A stretch of 64,000 nucleotides of DNA from the NCBI GenBank assembly GCA_963782555.1, contig CAWAKB010000004.1, positions 186,001 through 250,000 of the forward strand, read 5' to 3'. The translations under genes were made by a program, and so were the position numbers. The notes below the pieces were generated by a model. It saw nothing but the letters and a program-made list of their open reading frames with translations. It did not search any database and was not told where the DNA came from. How positions within the stretch are numbered: the stretch's first letter is position 1; each line of letters starts with the position of its first letter. Source of the DNA: Hyphomicrobium_A sp963782555 (GTDB taxonomy: Bacteria; Pseudomonadota; Alphaproteobacteria; Rhizobiales; Hyphomicrobiaceae). Positions 1 to 9,057 of the stretch are shown here, piece by piece.

Positions 1-954
1 ACAATTCTTGGCCCTGTTCTGTGCCGTGTCGTTGGCCGCCACGGGACGCGCCTCCCCATAGCCAACGGCCTCCAGACGCCCGGCGTCAATGCCCTTGTCG
101 ATCAAATACGTGACGACGGCTTGGGCGCGGTGCAGCGACAGAGCCAAATTCCGCTTCGCCTTTCCGCTCGCATCCGCATATCCCAGCACCTTGAGGCCCA
201 CCTTCGGGCAGCCGCCGGCCGCCGTGACGAACTGGTCCAGCACGGTCCGGCTGCGGGCGTCGAGATCGGATCCGCCAAGGGGGAACCGCACCGGCGCATC
301 GGCATTGATCGCGCGCACCGCGGCCCGGCAACCTTCGGCCGATTGGGTGCGGAGCGCCGCGATGGCTGCTGTCTCGAGCGCAGCACTTTGCGGACCGGCT
401 TGTGTCTTTTGCGCATCAGCCGCAGCCTCAGAATCTGTCATGGCCTCGGGCTCCCAGACGCGCACGCTGTCCGGCTGCGGCTCGAAGAGCGCTGCGTCGG
501 GCTTGGCCCGTGGGGTCGTTGCCGGAGGGATGGGGCGCAAGTCGGCAATCTTGGCCTGCGCGGGCTCAAGCAGCGCAATGGTGATCGTGAGCGGCGGGAG
601 CGCGATCTTGTCTTTGTGCGCAGCGGCACGCTGCGGCGAAACACTTTGCGATGGAGCGGCGACCGCCTCTTCGGTGGGCCTGGTCCGATCCACGACCCTG
701 CGCACCCCCCAAACATCGCGGACCAACGCGATCGCCTGAAGCGGATCGCCATGCCGCGGCGGCGTCCCCACGAGAACGCCGTCGCGTCCGGAAAAGACGA
801 CCGAAGCCCAATCGTGCCCAGTCCGATGGAGCGCGCTGCCCGCGCGCTGCTCCAGGTCGCGCTCGATGCGGTCGCGCTCCACGTGAACGGCGATCCAGCC
901 CAACATCGCGATCGGAATGAGCCCCCACAACCATCGTATCGGATGGCATCTCAT
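1..954 (-). CDS. OmpA-family protein with N-terminal BON-like domain (partial)
   Basis: Reading from an ATG at 954 gives 318 codons without a stop up to the left edge, so the C-terminus is missing. The N-terminus has one hydrophobic segment (about residues 7-22) that should anchor the protein in the inner membrane. Residues about 25-90 look like a BON domain, a small module proposed to bind phospholipid. A Pro/Ala-rich linker follows. From about residue 215 the chain matches the OmpA C-terminal domain, with the typical pattern of Asn, then LS..RA, then V..YL and a following G-D, which binds peptidoglycan diaminopimelate. A BON plus OmpA arrangement suggests an envelope-tethering protein. The domains are clear; the physiological role is inferred. 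Confidence 0.8.
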   Translation of the reverse strand, partial: MRCHPIRWLWGLIPIAMLGWIAVHVERDRIERDLEQRAGSALHRTGHDWASVVFSGRDGVLVGTPPRHGDPLQAIALVRDVWGVRRVVDRTRPTEEAVAAPSQSVSPQRAAAHKDKIALPPLTITIALLEPAQAKIADLRPIPPATTPRAKPDAALFEPQPDSVRVWEPEAMTDSEAAADAQKTQAGPQSAALETAAIAALRTQSAEGCRAAVRAINADAPVRFPLGGSDLDARSRTVLDQFVTAAGGCPKVGLKVLGYADASGKAKRNLALSLHRAQAVVTYLIDKGIDAGRLEAVGYGEARPVAANDTAQNRAKNC

Positions 955-1155
955 GCGAACCGTGCCCCCACCCCCGGCGCAGTTACGCAGCGCTACCCGT
1001 AAACGTGCGCAACCGCTCGCACGCCGACCCGACGGCGGCAGCCCGGGCCATCAAAAATGCATTGACCCCAAGCCACCTACCTGGGCGTCTCGCTGGCGTT
1101 TTTCCAAGCCGGCAGGGCCGTTTGCCGGCGCGCTGCGGGGGAACGTTGCCGTCTG

Positions 1156-2448
1156 TTATTGGCGGACTTTGCGGAGCGGCAGCAACTCGAAGCCGGGCTC
1201 TTCCGTGCCGCTCTGTGCCTCGACCATCCTGAGGTCGTGCATGCGCTCGAATATGTAGTCACGTGTCAGCGGCACGGCCTCCTGGTTGCGTGCGCACTGG
1301 ACCTGGAACACGGCCACGTTCTGGAAGCGGAAGGCAGCCTCGCACCCGGCGAGATAGAACTCCCACATGCGGCAGAAGCGCTCGTCGTAAAGAGCCAGCG
1401 CCTCGTCCCGGTTCGCCATGAAGCGGCAGCGCCACTCGGCAAGCGTCTCGGCATAGTGCAGGCGCAAACATTCCACGTCGGTGACGACGAGACCCGCGCG
1501 CTCAATCGCCGGGACGATCTCGGACAGAGCCGGGAGCTGCCCGCCGGGGAAGATGTACTTGTCGAGCCAGGGGTTGGGATACCAGGGTCCGTCGAGCAGG
1601 CCGATGGTGTGCAGCACCATTACCCCGTTGGGTTTAAGGAGCTGCTGACACTTGCCGAAGTACGCGTCGTAGTAGCGCGGGCCGACATGCTCGAACATGC
1701 CCACCGACACGATGCGGTCGAAGTCGCCCTCCACGTCGCGGTAATCCTGCAGGGCAAAGCGCACGGAGTTCTCCACCCCCTGCTCACGCGCGCGGGTGCG
1801 CGCGACGCTCAGCTGCTCCGTCGAAAGGGTGATGCCAAGCACGTCCGTCGCGCCGCCCATCTGCTTGATGTAAAGGCCGAGCCCGCCCCAGCCCGAGCCG
1901 ATGTCGAGGACCCGGCTGTCCGGCTCAACCAGCAGCTTGGCGGTGACCAGCCGCTTCTTGGCGAGTTGGGCCTCCTCGAGGCTTTGGCCCGGATGCTCGA
2001 AATAAGCGCAGCTGTACTGGTAGTCTTTGTCGAGGAAGAGCTTATAGAGCCGGTGGTCGAGGTCGTAATGGTGCGCCACGTTGCGGCGCGAGCGCCAGGG
2101 CTTGTTGTCGCTGATCGAGCGTCGCTTCAGAAAGCGGATGGAGTCGATCAGACGGATCGCCAGGGGCCTGGGCAGCGAGGAGGTGCCGCTCAGGAGGACG
2201 GCGAGAAAATCGTAGATCGTGCCGCGCTCCACGATCAGGCGCTCGTCCATGAACAGCTCGCCGAGCCGCAGCTCGGGATTGAAGACCATGGCCCGCTCGG
2301 CAGCGGGGTCGGCAAAGCGCACACGCACCTCTTCGCCGGTGCCGTCGCCGAACACGAACTCCCGGCCACTAGAGGTGATGACCGTGAGCGAGCCGCGGCT
2401 GACGATCCGCGTGAGAAGCGCCTTGAGAACCTTTTCCATCGCAACCAT
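1156..2448 (-). CDS. cfa: Cyclopropane-fatty-acyl-phospholipid synthase
   Basis: A 430-residue protein of the CFA synthase / mycolic-acid cyclopropane synthase family. These enzymes transfer a methylene from S-adenosylmethionine to cis double bonds of membrane phospholipid acyl chains. The N-terminal 110 residues are the usual lipid-binding part. Residues 124-150 hold the family signature (HHYD then YSCAYF), and the SAM-binding motif VLDIGSGWGG is at 180-189. Length is normal and the reading frame intact. The start is the ATG at 2448. It stands alone, separated by about 510 bases from the divergent TonB receptor. A membrane-stability role in stationary phase or stress is known for the family; regulation here is not visible. 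Confidence 0.93.
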   Translation of the reverse strand: MVAMEKVLKALLTRIVSRGSLTVITSSGREFVFGDGTGEEVRVRFADPAAERAMVFNPELRLGELFMDERLIVERGTIYDFLAVLLSGTSSLPRPLAIRLIDSIRFLKRRSISDNKPWRSRRNVAHHYDLDHRLYKLFLDKDYQYSCAYFEHPGQSLEEAQLAKKRLVTAKLLVEPDSRVLDIGSGWGGLGLYIKQMGGATDVLGITLSTEQLSVARTRAREQGVENSVRFALQDYRDVEGDFDRIVSVGMFEHVGPRYYDAYFGKCQQLLKPNGVMVLHTIGLLDGPWYPNPWLDKYIFPGGQLPALSEIVPAIERAGLVVTDVECLRLHYAETLAEWRCRFMANRDEALALYDERFCRMWEFYLAGCEAAFRFQNVAVFQVQCARNQEAVPLTRDYIFERMHDLRMVEAQSGTEEPGFELLPLRKVRQ

Positions 2449-2958
2449 ACCGGCTATCGGGCCAGCAACTGCACCAAAACCTTTGGCACTAAGCTCAAGT
2501 CGTCAGAGCAGTATAGGTTCCATGATGTTAGAATAGGCTAAACATCGGCCAGAATGAAGTGGCGGAGACCGAGCGAATGGATCGTGTCGCAGAGGGTCCC
2601 GCGTTAATAGCCGCTTAGCATCAAGCGAGATCCGGCCATCCCCGTTTCTGTCCCCTCTTTTGAATTGAGCAGGTGAGCGGCGGGTTTCGGGCGGCGCAGG
2701 TGTCGGTCGTCATGCCCGCACTGACTCGAGATTAGGGCGCACACGGAAACGCGTCCGGGCTGGACTCCGCGCCGTGCAGGCGGGCACCGCTTTCCCGATA
2801 TCTTATGGGAATTCTTCCCAATTCTGCGTTGGAGTGATGCCCAAAAATCACTTCCATTTTTTCCCTGACGCCCGCGTCCGCGCAAGGCTTGACCGCACCA
2901 TCGGCCGACCACTGTAGTGCCGAATAGTAGTGTAGCGTTGGTGCAAGAGTAGGCGTTC
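2449..2958. other. Divergent intergenic region between cfa and TonB receptor
   Basis: About 510 bases without a supportable gene on either strand; open frames here lack ribosome sites and are reverse-strand shadows of the receptor. It must hold the promoters of both divergent genes. I see no convincing riboswitch (no clear cobalamin-type box) although the downstream gene encodes a TonB-dependent receptor. Confidence 0.5.
2889..2918 (+). promoter_or_regulatory. Possible sigma-70 promoter of the TonB receptor
   Basis: TTGACC at 2889-2894 is followed after 18 bases by TGTAGT at 2913-2918, about 40 bases upstream of the receptor start. The -35 is good (5 of 6), the -10 is mediocre (4 of 6). It is the best promoter-like match in the region but has no independent support. 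Confidence 0.3.
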
Positions 2959-5604
2959 ATGTCGCTGCGTATCGCCTTGGCGTGTCGGACCAGCCGTCGG
3001 CCCGTGCGCAGGGCCGCAAGCCGCTGTGGCGTCGTTCTTGCCGGTTGCCTGCTCTTTCCCGCCGCCGTCGGCGCACAATCGCCGACCCAGGAGGCGTCTC
3101 CGCCTGCCGGCGGCACTGCCCCGCAAGCTGCAACGCCGGCGCCCGCGGCGCCATCCTCGGCGGAGAGCCTGCCCGAGATCGAGGTCATACAGAAGGCGCC
3201 CAAGCCCGCACCAAAGGTCGCCAAGAAGAAGCCTGCAGCGAAGAAGAAAGCTGCCGCGGCTGCATCCCAGCCGCCGCCGAGCGAAGCCGCCGCTCCGACG
3301 ACGGCGCAGACGCTTGTCAAGATGTCGCCGGTCGGCGGCAGCGAGATCCCGATCGAGAAGGTCCCAGGCGGCGTGAGCACGGTGTCCTCCTCCGACGTCG
3401 CGCGCGACGGATCGGGGATCATCGAGAATACGCTGGAAAGCCGAGTGCCCGGCGTCATCGTCACCGACCTGCAAGGCAACGAGTTTCAGACCAACATCCA
3501 ATATCGCGGCTTCGAATCTTCGCCGCTCAACGGTGTTCCGCAAGGGCTCGCCGTCTACCAGAACGGCGTGCGCATCAACGAGGCCTTCGGCGACATCGTC
3601 AACTGGGATTTCCTGCCTTCGATCGCCATCGACGACGTCGCGGTCATGAGCGGCAACCCCGTGTTCGGGCTCAACGCGCTCGGTGGCGCCGTCGTTATCG
3701 GCATGAAGGACGGCTTCGGCTTTCAGGGCGCCGAAATCGATGTTCGCGCCGGCTCTTTCGGGCGCGAGCAGATCGCCGCGCAAGGCGGCGCTCGCAGCGG
3801 TCCGGTTGCGGCCTACATCGCCGTTGAAGACATCAACGACGATGGCTGGCGCGATTTTTCTCCATCTAAGATCAAGCGTCTTTATGCCGACCTCGGCTTC
3901 AAGGGGGATGGATCGGAGTTCCACATCAACTTCACCGGCGCCGATAACTTCGTCGGCGCGGTGACCGCCGCCCCGGTCGAGCTGCTCGATCTCGGCTGGA
4001 ACCGCACCTATACCTCGCCGCAGACGACGGACAACCAGCTGGCGATGGTGTCTGCCAACGGCACGATCAAGGCGAGCGACACCTTGAGCTTTTCCGGCGT
4101 CACCTACTATCGCCACTTCAAGCAGCAGCACATCGACGCCAACGTTTCCGACGCCGAGGATTGCGATCCGCCGATTAACGTTGGTCTGGACAATACGCTT
4201 TGCGTCGAAGGCGACAACGCCGAGCAGCTCTCTGGCGTTGGTCCCGGCGTCAACGCCGACGGCAGCATCCCCGCGGGCATTGCCGATCCATTGGCCACGA
4301 TCGACAACACCTCGCAGGATGCGGAAAGCTTCGGCGCAACGCTGCAAGCCGTCGACAAGGCGAAGGTGCTCGGCCTCCCCAATCATTTCCTGATCGGCGC
4401 CAGCTACGACCGCGGTCGCGTCAAATACGCGGCGTCAAGCGAGCTGGGCGAGATCGGGCCATCGTTCGTGGTTTCCGGATTGGGCATCCAGTTGACCGCC
4501 CCCGATGACCTGTCGCCGCGCAGCCTCATCACGACAAACGACTACTATGGACTCTATCTCACCGATACCCTCGATCTGACCGACGACCTCGCTCTGACTT
4601 TCGGCGGCCGCTACAACGTCGCGCAACTGACGCTCACAGACGAGACCGGCAATGATCCGTTCCTCAATGGAAGCCATACCTACAGCCGCTTCAACCCGAT
4701 CGTCGGCGGCACCTACAAGGTCATGCCCGGCCTCTCGCTCTATGGCAGCTACTCGGAAGCGAACCGGGCCCCGACGCCGGCCGAGCTCGCCTGCGCCGAT
4801 CCCGACAATCCTTGCCTGATCGAAAGCTTCCTGACCGGCGATCCGCCCTTGAAGCAGGTCGTGTCGCACACCTGGGAGACGGGCTTGCGCGGGCAGCTCG
4901 CCGCGTGGAGTAGCCAGGAGAAAGTGGACTGGAGCCTGGGTCTGTTCCGCACCCTCAACGTCGACGACATCATCTCCGTCGCCGCGCCGACTTCGGGCCG
5001 CGGTTATTTCAAGAATGCCGGCGACACCCTGCGCCAGGGCATCGAGGCAAGCGTCAGCTACCGCGCCAAGGACGTCTTCGTTTACGCCAACTACAGCTAC
5101 ACGGACGCAACGTTCCAGGACTCGCTGGTCTTGCCGTCCCCCAATAGTCCTTCGCCCCAGACCTTCAATTGTCCCGGGCAGCCGGCAAACACCCCCGACC
5201 CGACGCAGTGCATCCAAGTCGAGCCGGGCGACACCCTGCCGGGCGTGCCGAAGCACAAGTTCAAGGCAGGATTCGATTATTGGTTCACGCCGAAATGGAA
5301 ATTCGGCGCCGACCTCATGGCCGCAAGCAGCCAATTCTTCTACGGCGACGAGGCCAACCTCAACGCGCCTCTCGCTGGCTACGCTCAGGTCAATCTGCAC
5401 AGCTCCTACGACCTCACCGAGCATGTGCAGATATACGGCCTCATCAACAATCTGTTCGATGCGCGCTTTGGAACGTTCGGAAACTACTTCGACACGGCGG
5501 CGGCCTACGAGGCGTCGCTCAAAACGATCCATTTCACCGATGCGCGCACCATCGTGCCCTCGCAACCTTTCGCCGCCTACGCTGGCCTAAAACTTAGGTT
5601 CTGA
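2959..5604 (+). CDS. TonB-dependent outer-membrane receptor
   Basis: An 881-residue protein with a signal peptide (cleavage near residue 39, after VGA), a plug domain and a 22-strand-type beta barrel ending in an aromatic residue (LRF), as expected for insertion by the BAM complex. The substrate is unknown; FecA/CirA-like receptors take up ferric siderophores, but other ligands are possible. LPEIEVIQ at 71-78 resembles a TonB box. It is separated from the plug (starting about residue 128) by a roughly 40-residue Lys/Pro/Ala-rich linker (79-115), which is unusual. The plug holds the expected YRGF and INEAFGD elements. No TonB, siderophore or transporter gene lies next to it, so substrate cannot be read from context. 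Confidence 0.9.
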   Translation: MSLRIALACRTSRRPVRRAASRCGVVLAGCLLFPAAVGAQSPTQEASPPAGGTAPQAATPAPAAPSSAESLPEIEVIQKAPKPAPKVAKKKPAAKKKAAAAASQPPPSEAAAPTTAQTLVKMSPVGGSEIPIEKVPGGVSTVSSSDVARDGSGIIENTLESRVPGVIVTDLQGNEFQTNIQYRGFESSPLNGVPQGLAVYQNGVRINEAFGDIVNWDFLPSIAIDDVAVMSGNPVFGLNALGGAVVIGMKDGFGFQGAEIDVRAGSFGREQIAAQGGARSGPVAAYIAVEDINDDGWRDFSPSKIKRLYADLGFKGDGSEFHINFTGADNFVGAVTAAPVELLDLGWNRTYTSPQTTDNQLAMVSANGTIKASDTLSFSGVTYYRHFKQQHIDANVSDAEDCDPPINVGLDNTLCVEGDNAEQLSGVGPGVNADGSIPAGIADPLATIDNTSQDAESFGATLQAVDKAKVLGLPNHFLIGASYDRGRVKYAASSELGEIGPSFVVSGLGIQLTAPDDLSPRSLITTNDYYGLYLTDTLDLTDDLALTFGGRYNVAQLTLTDETGNDPFLNGSHTYSRFNPIVGGTYKVMPGLSLYGSYSEANRAPTPAELACADPDNPCLIESFLTGDPPLKQVVSHTWETGLRGQLAAWSSQEKVDWSLGLFRTLNVDDIISVAAPTSGRGYFKNAGDTLRQGIEASVSYRAKDVFVYANYSYTDATFQDSLVLPSPNSPSPQTFNCPGQPANTPDPTQCIQVEPGDTLPGVPKHKFKAGFDYWFTPKWKFGADLMAASSQFFYGDEANLNAPLAGYAQVNLHSSYDLTEHVQIYGLINNLFDARFGTFGNYFDTAAAYEASLKTIHFTDARTIVPSQPFAAYAGLKLRF

Positions 5605-6062
5605 ATGCTGACCGTCTCGAGCGCAGGCATCCCAATCGCGACCGAGCCCCCCACGACCGCCAGCGAGCGCAGCGCCGCCATGATGAGATCCCAGCGCCAC
5701 ACTGCTACCCCGAGGCGCTAAGCACACTGTGATTCTCACAGCGGATTGATTGCACGCTCATTTTGAGCGCACCCGAGGCGTCACGAGTTTTCGTGGACAA
5801 TAGGGAGCTGGCGCAGACGGGGTCGCCCAAGCCTTTTTGATTTTGCTCGTGATTTTCGAATTTCTCATGGCTCCCCCCAACATTTGCCCCAACGCCAGCT
5901 CTTCAATCGTATAGGCTGCGCCCTGAGCGGTCATTAGCGCGCCCCCAGCTTGGGCGACCGATGGCACGCTTCTGCGCATGCTCCATTTTTGGCATATTCG
6001 GTCGTCTGGATGTTGATATTGGTCTGCGTTATGGCGCCAGCATTGCAGTAGGGGGTGGGGGC
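5605..6062. other. Intergenic region with two small hairpins
   Basis: About 458 bases with no gene I can support. Two perfect inverted repeats lie downstream of the receptor stop: CTGTGA-TTC-TCACAG at 5727-5741 and CGCTCA-TTT-TGAGCG at 5755-5769. Neither has a T-run, so they are weak terminator candidates or protein-binding palindromes. A 73-codon reverse-strand frame (5758-5979) lacks a ribosome site and homology signals and was not accepted. Confidence 0.4.
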
Positions 6063-7512
6063 ATGAAGGTTGTATCTCACGTCACCGCAGGACGCGCCTC
6101 TCCGGGTATGCGCTACAGGGACGTCGACGCGGCCATCGAATTTCTCTGCCGTGCCTTCGGTTTCGAGTTGCGGTCCGCCGAGACCAACGCGAACGGCAAT
6201 ACTTTGTACGCCGAACTCTCTTTCGGCAGCACAATCATCATGATCGCCGCCGCGAGCGGCTTCGATCTGGACCGCTTCATGAAGCAGCCCGGCGACATCG
6301 GCGGCGCCGAGACGCAGTGTTGCTACTACGTTGTCGACGATATCGACGCGCACTACGCCAGAGCGCGCAACGCCGGCTGCGAGATTGTCATCGACATGCA
6401 GACCCGCCCCAATGGGGCGCAGGCGTTCACCTCCCGCGACCCCGAGGGCCATTTGTGGTGCTTCGGCACCTACGATCCATGGCAGAGCCTGTCGGTCGCA
6501 CCCGATCAGCCCGACCGTGCTCCCGAGGCCGCGGCGCTCCCTAGCGCCATGGCCGCCCCGGCGTCGCATCGAGCACCCAGATTTCCGGCGCGCCTTGCCG
6601 CAGGCTTGACGATGGCGGCGGTCGTGTCTGGCTCGGCAGTGGCCTGGATCTACGGCGAGGCGTGGCAGACCTCCCGCCAAGCGACCGCGGCACCTACGGC
6701 TCAAATCGGCCCGGAGCGCGTGATCAGCCTCAAGCTAAGCAAGGAGACGTTCCAAAGCGCGATTAAGGACGCGCGGCGGCGGCTGGCAATCGAGCGGCAC
6801 ACAAGACTGGCGGCAGAGCGTGCATCCAGGGCGGCGCAAGCTGAGGTTGCCCAGGAGAAGAGTCAGCGGATTGCGGCGGAACAAACCGCCAAAGATCTCT
6901 CCGAACGGCTGGCGCGCGCGCGGGAAGTCGCGGATAGGGCGCAGAATGCCGCGAGCACGGCACAAGATCAGCTTGCGAAGGAGCGCGGCAAAGCGGATGA
7001 GAGCACGCGAACTCGCCCGCGAGTTCGAACAGGCCCAGCGGTCAGCCGCGAACGCGCATGAAGCGCTCGAACGCGCCAAACTGGCGCAGGCCGCTGCCGA
7101 GCAAGAGGCGAAGGACACGCGGGCGCGCCTCACGTTCGTCAGCCACAACGCCAAGGAAAGCTCGGAGCAGGCGATTGCGGCAATCCGCAAACAGCTGCTG
7201 GACGAGACGGCCGCGCGTGAGGCGGCCGAGCGCGAGGCAAAGGAAGCTCGCGAAGAACTTGAACACGAGCAACGGTTGAAACAGGCCGCATGGCAAACCG
7301 TCGAGCAGTTGAAACGGCGGCTGGCGGCCGCCGGAGTTCAAGCCACGACCGGAGAATCACAGCTAACGAGGGTTGTGGCCGGCAGAAAGAAGGCCAGGGC
7401 TGCGGCGCAATCGAAGTCAACGGGCACGAGCACCGCCCCGACGCGGCCAACTGATAAGGGCTGGAGCCTCTATGGAGGCCCCGTCTTCTTCAAAGATTCC
7501 GGATCGCCTTGA
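6063..7512 (+). CDS. VOC (glyoxalase-like) domain - TM - coiled-coil protein, apparent frameshift
   Basis: The ATG at 6063 is preceded by a strong AGGGGGTGGGGG ribosome site, so upstream in-frame codons were discarded. Residues about 14-140 form a VOC-superfamily domain of the PhnB/glyoxalase type, ending in the usual DPEGHLW motif. A single membrane segment (about 178-197) and a long Ala/Glu/Arg/Lys-rich coiled coil follow. The first frame then runs into Arg-rich nonsense and stops at 7061, while the same coiled-coil composition continues in the +1 frame from about 7003 to a stop at 7512. Dropping one base near 7001 joins the halves smoothly. This is a frameshift, real or a sequencing error. 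A VOC enzyme fused to a membrane coiled coil is odd; no function can be assigned. Confidence 0.7.
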
Positions 7513-7636
7513 GCCACCGGCAACCTCGAACACATCCAGTATTGCGCAGTACCGACCCGGCGCGGCAACGCTAGCCGGCGCATTACGCATTCCCCACGTA
7601 TTACGCGCTTGGTGCCGCGCCCGCTTCACACGTAGG

Positions 7637-7730
7637 TGGCGGAGACGGAGGGATTCGAACCCTCGATACGCCTTTAAAAGCGTATAACGGTTTAGCAAAC
7701 CGCCGCCTTCAGCCTCTCGGCCACGTCTCC
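7637..7730 (-). tRNA. tRNA-Ser (anticodon GCU)
   Basis: The reverse strand reads GGAGACG at the 5' end (7730) pairing with CGUCUCC at 7641-7647, then discriminator G and an encoded CCA (7637-7639). The anticodon loop reads UUUGCUAAA, so the anticodon is GCU and the tRNA decodes AGC/AGU serine codons. A long variable arm (stem around ATACGC/GCGTAT) and a standard TpsiC loop (GGTTCGAATCC) fit a class II tRNA-Ser. Confidence 0.97.
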
Positions 7731-7889
7731 TCCCACGCGAAGCCCCCTAATAAATGGGGGGTACGGGGATTGCAAGCCGCGGGGCTGCCACACCGGGCGG
7801 GGCCCTTGACGGGACGCGCTCACAACCGCATCGTGCACAACTGCCCCGTGCTGGGCCAAAAACCGATACGAAAAACGGGTGGCAGCCGG

Positions 7890-8450
7890 ATGCGCGCTCA
7901 GATCGGCACCGTTCTTGTGGCACTCGTCGTCTGCGGACTCGCCTCGTCGACGTCCGCGGAGGAATACTGCGTCACCTGCACGGGCCCCGATGCCAAATAT
8001 CGCTGCATCATCGGGGGCAACGCAAGGGAGCCGGCCTCGCGCGGTCAGCTTCTCTGTATCACCGAGCTGGCCCAAAGCGGCAATCACGAAAGCTGCAGCG
8101 TCGGCCGCACCCAGAACGCGCCATGTGACGGACAGCCTCGAACCGTGATGTTCACCAGCGCGGCAGAGGCGGCGCTGCCGCACATGGCCGAGCCCCCGCC
8201 GGCACTCGACCAACCCAAGACTGAAGGCCCCCCGCTTGCCGTTGGTGAAGCTCCTCCCGCCGAGGCGCCGTCGGCAGCACCTCCAAAGACGGTGGAGGAG
8301 CTTGCCAAGCAGACAGTGGAGTCGTCGGGAAAGGGCCTCAAGAAGGCCGGTGAAGCGGTGACCGACACCGCAAAGTCGACGGGCCAAGCCGTCGGCAATG
8401 CCGTCTCCAAGACGTGGAGATGCATGACCTCGTTGTTCAGCGATTGCTAA
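7890..8450 (+). CDS. Secreted Cys-containing protein of unknown function
   Basis: From the ATG at 7890 the product is 186 residues with a clear signal peptide (hydrophobic GTVLVALVVCGLA, cleavage after SAE-like site). An upstream extension to 7770 is open but carries no signal features and overlaps the tRNA leader region, so it was rejected. The mature N-terminal part has CVTC and several more cysteines that may form disulfides; the middle is Pro/Glu/Ala-rich; the C-terminal 60 residues resemble an amphipathic repeat (KGLKKAGEAVTDTAKS-like), as in small stress or apolipoprotein-like proteins. I do not recognise a named family. Confidence 0.75.
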   Translation: MRAQIGTVLVALVVCGLASSTSAEEYCVTCTGPDAKYRCIIGGNAREPASRGQLLCITELAQSGNHESCSVGRTQNAPCDGQPRTVMFTSAAEAALPHMAEPPPALDQPKTEGPPLAVGEAPPAEAPSAAPPKTVEELAKQTVESSGKGLKKAGEAVTDTAKSTGQAVGNAVSKTWRCMTSLFSDC

Positions 8451-8451
8451 C

Positions 8452-8466
8452 GCGCGCAAAGCGCGC
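8452..8466. terminator. Small hairpin between convergent genes
   Basis: A perfect 6-bp GC stem GCGCGC-AAA-GCGCGC starts directly after the stop of the upstream plus-strand gene and lies 21 bases from the end of the convergent Sel1 gene. No T-run follows on either strand, so it is a weak terminator candidate. Confidence 0.35.
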
Positions 8467-8487
8467 AGCCCGCGTGAGGTCGCCAGC

Positions 8488-8757
8488 TTACTGAGTGGCG
8501 ATCCATTCACGTGCGCGACGCTGGGCTCGTGAGATCTCCGGCTTCGTCATCTCGCGCGCGATCTCGAGCCGGTAGCGCTTGGCATCCTGGTTGCCGCGCA
8601 ACGCCGCGAGGTTGAACCACTTGTGCGCCTCGACCAGATCGAGGTCGACGTCGCGCCCCACGCAGTAGAGCAGACCAAGCTGAAACAGTGCGTCCGACGT
8701 CCCCCCGTGGGCTCCGCCCTCCTGGACGCCGTGCGATATGAGATCTAGCCGTGCCAT
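8488..8757 (-). CDS. Sel1-repeat protein
   Basis: An 89-residue cytoplasmic protein without a signal peptide. Residues about 18-56 form one Sel1-like repeat: ALFQLGLLYCVG then D..EAHKWFNLAALRGN, the typical A..LG..Y..G / A..W...AA..G pattern. The tail (RAREWI) is the usual Sel1-protein ending. Short Sel1 proteins act as protein-binding adaptors, but no partner is suggested by its neighbours. The start is the ATG at 8757. Confidence 0.85.
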   Translation of the reverse strand: MARLDLISHGVQEGGAHGGTSDALFQLGLLYCVGRDVDLDLVEAHKWFNLAALRGNQDAKRYRLEIAREMTKPEISRAQRRAREWIATQ

Positions 8758-9057
8758 GACGCATTACTCGTGCACCGCAATTGCGTTGGGGGCCTCTCAA
8801 CAGTGGTGCTTTCTGCCGCCCCGTTGCTCCCGCTCACGATCGAGCGGCGCCTGGTGATGACGATGTCAGCGAGCCCATGACATATGGTAAACGGCGCCAA
8901 GCGGTCCTGCGTCCGGTGCACCGCCAAACATCAACATCGCTACGTGCAATTGCATCAAACTGGCGCAATCGGCCCGCTTCAACGCAGGCGGAAAGCGCAT
9001 GTTCATTGAGTCTGGTTACCGGCGGCTAACCATACCGGCGGAAAGCGCAGACGCTCT
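8758..9057. other. Intergenic region with 13-bp direct repeats
   Basis: About 300 bases between the Sel1 gene and the end of the quinone oxidoreductase gene. No gene is supportable. It contains a 13-base direct repeat GGCGGAAAGCGCA at 8987-8999 and 9037-9049, and within it TACCGGCGG occurs twice. Significance is unknown. The promoter of the Sel1 gene should lie here. Confidence 0.4.

Noticed and set aside
121..1002. 293-codon plus-strand open frame, plus a 216-codon one
   Set aside because: They are shadows of the minus-strand OmpA/BON gene, which has clear domain motifs; the plus-strand products are Arg/Ala/Ser-rich with no family pattern.
1159..2541. 460-codon plus-strand frame opposite cfa
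   Set aside because: Exact overlap with a well-conserved enzyme gene on the other strand; composition typical of GC-rich antisense frames.
2600..2958. Possible cobalamin riboswitch upstream of the TonB receptor
   Set aside because: I looked for the conserved B12-box and its pairing elements and saw neither, so no claim is made.
2848..4386. 512-codon minus-strand frame opposite the TonB receptor
   Set aside because: Antisense shadow in a GC-rich coding region; low-complexity Arg/Gly/Val composition, no ribosome site, no domain.
5758..5979. 73-codon minus-strand frame after the TonB receptor
   Set aside because: No ribosome site, no motif, and its codon use does not match neighbours; the DNA rather shows small inverted repeats.
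7637..7730. tRNA-Ser as an integration site
   Set aside because: No integrase nearby and no direct repeat of the tRNA 3' end was seen within the window.
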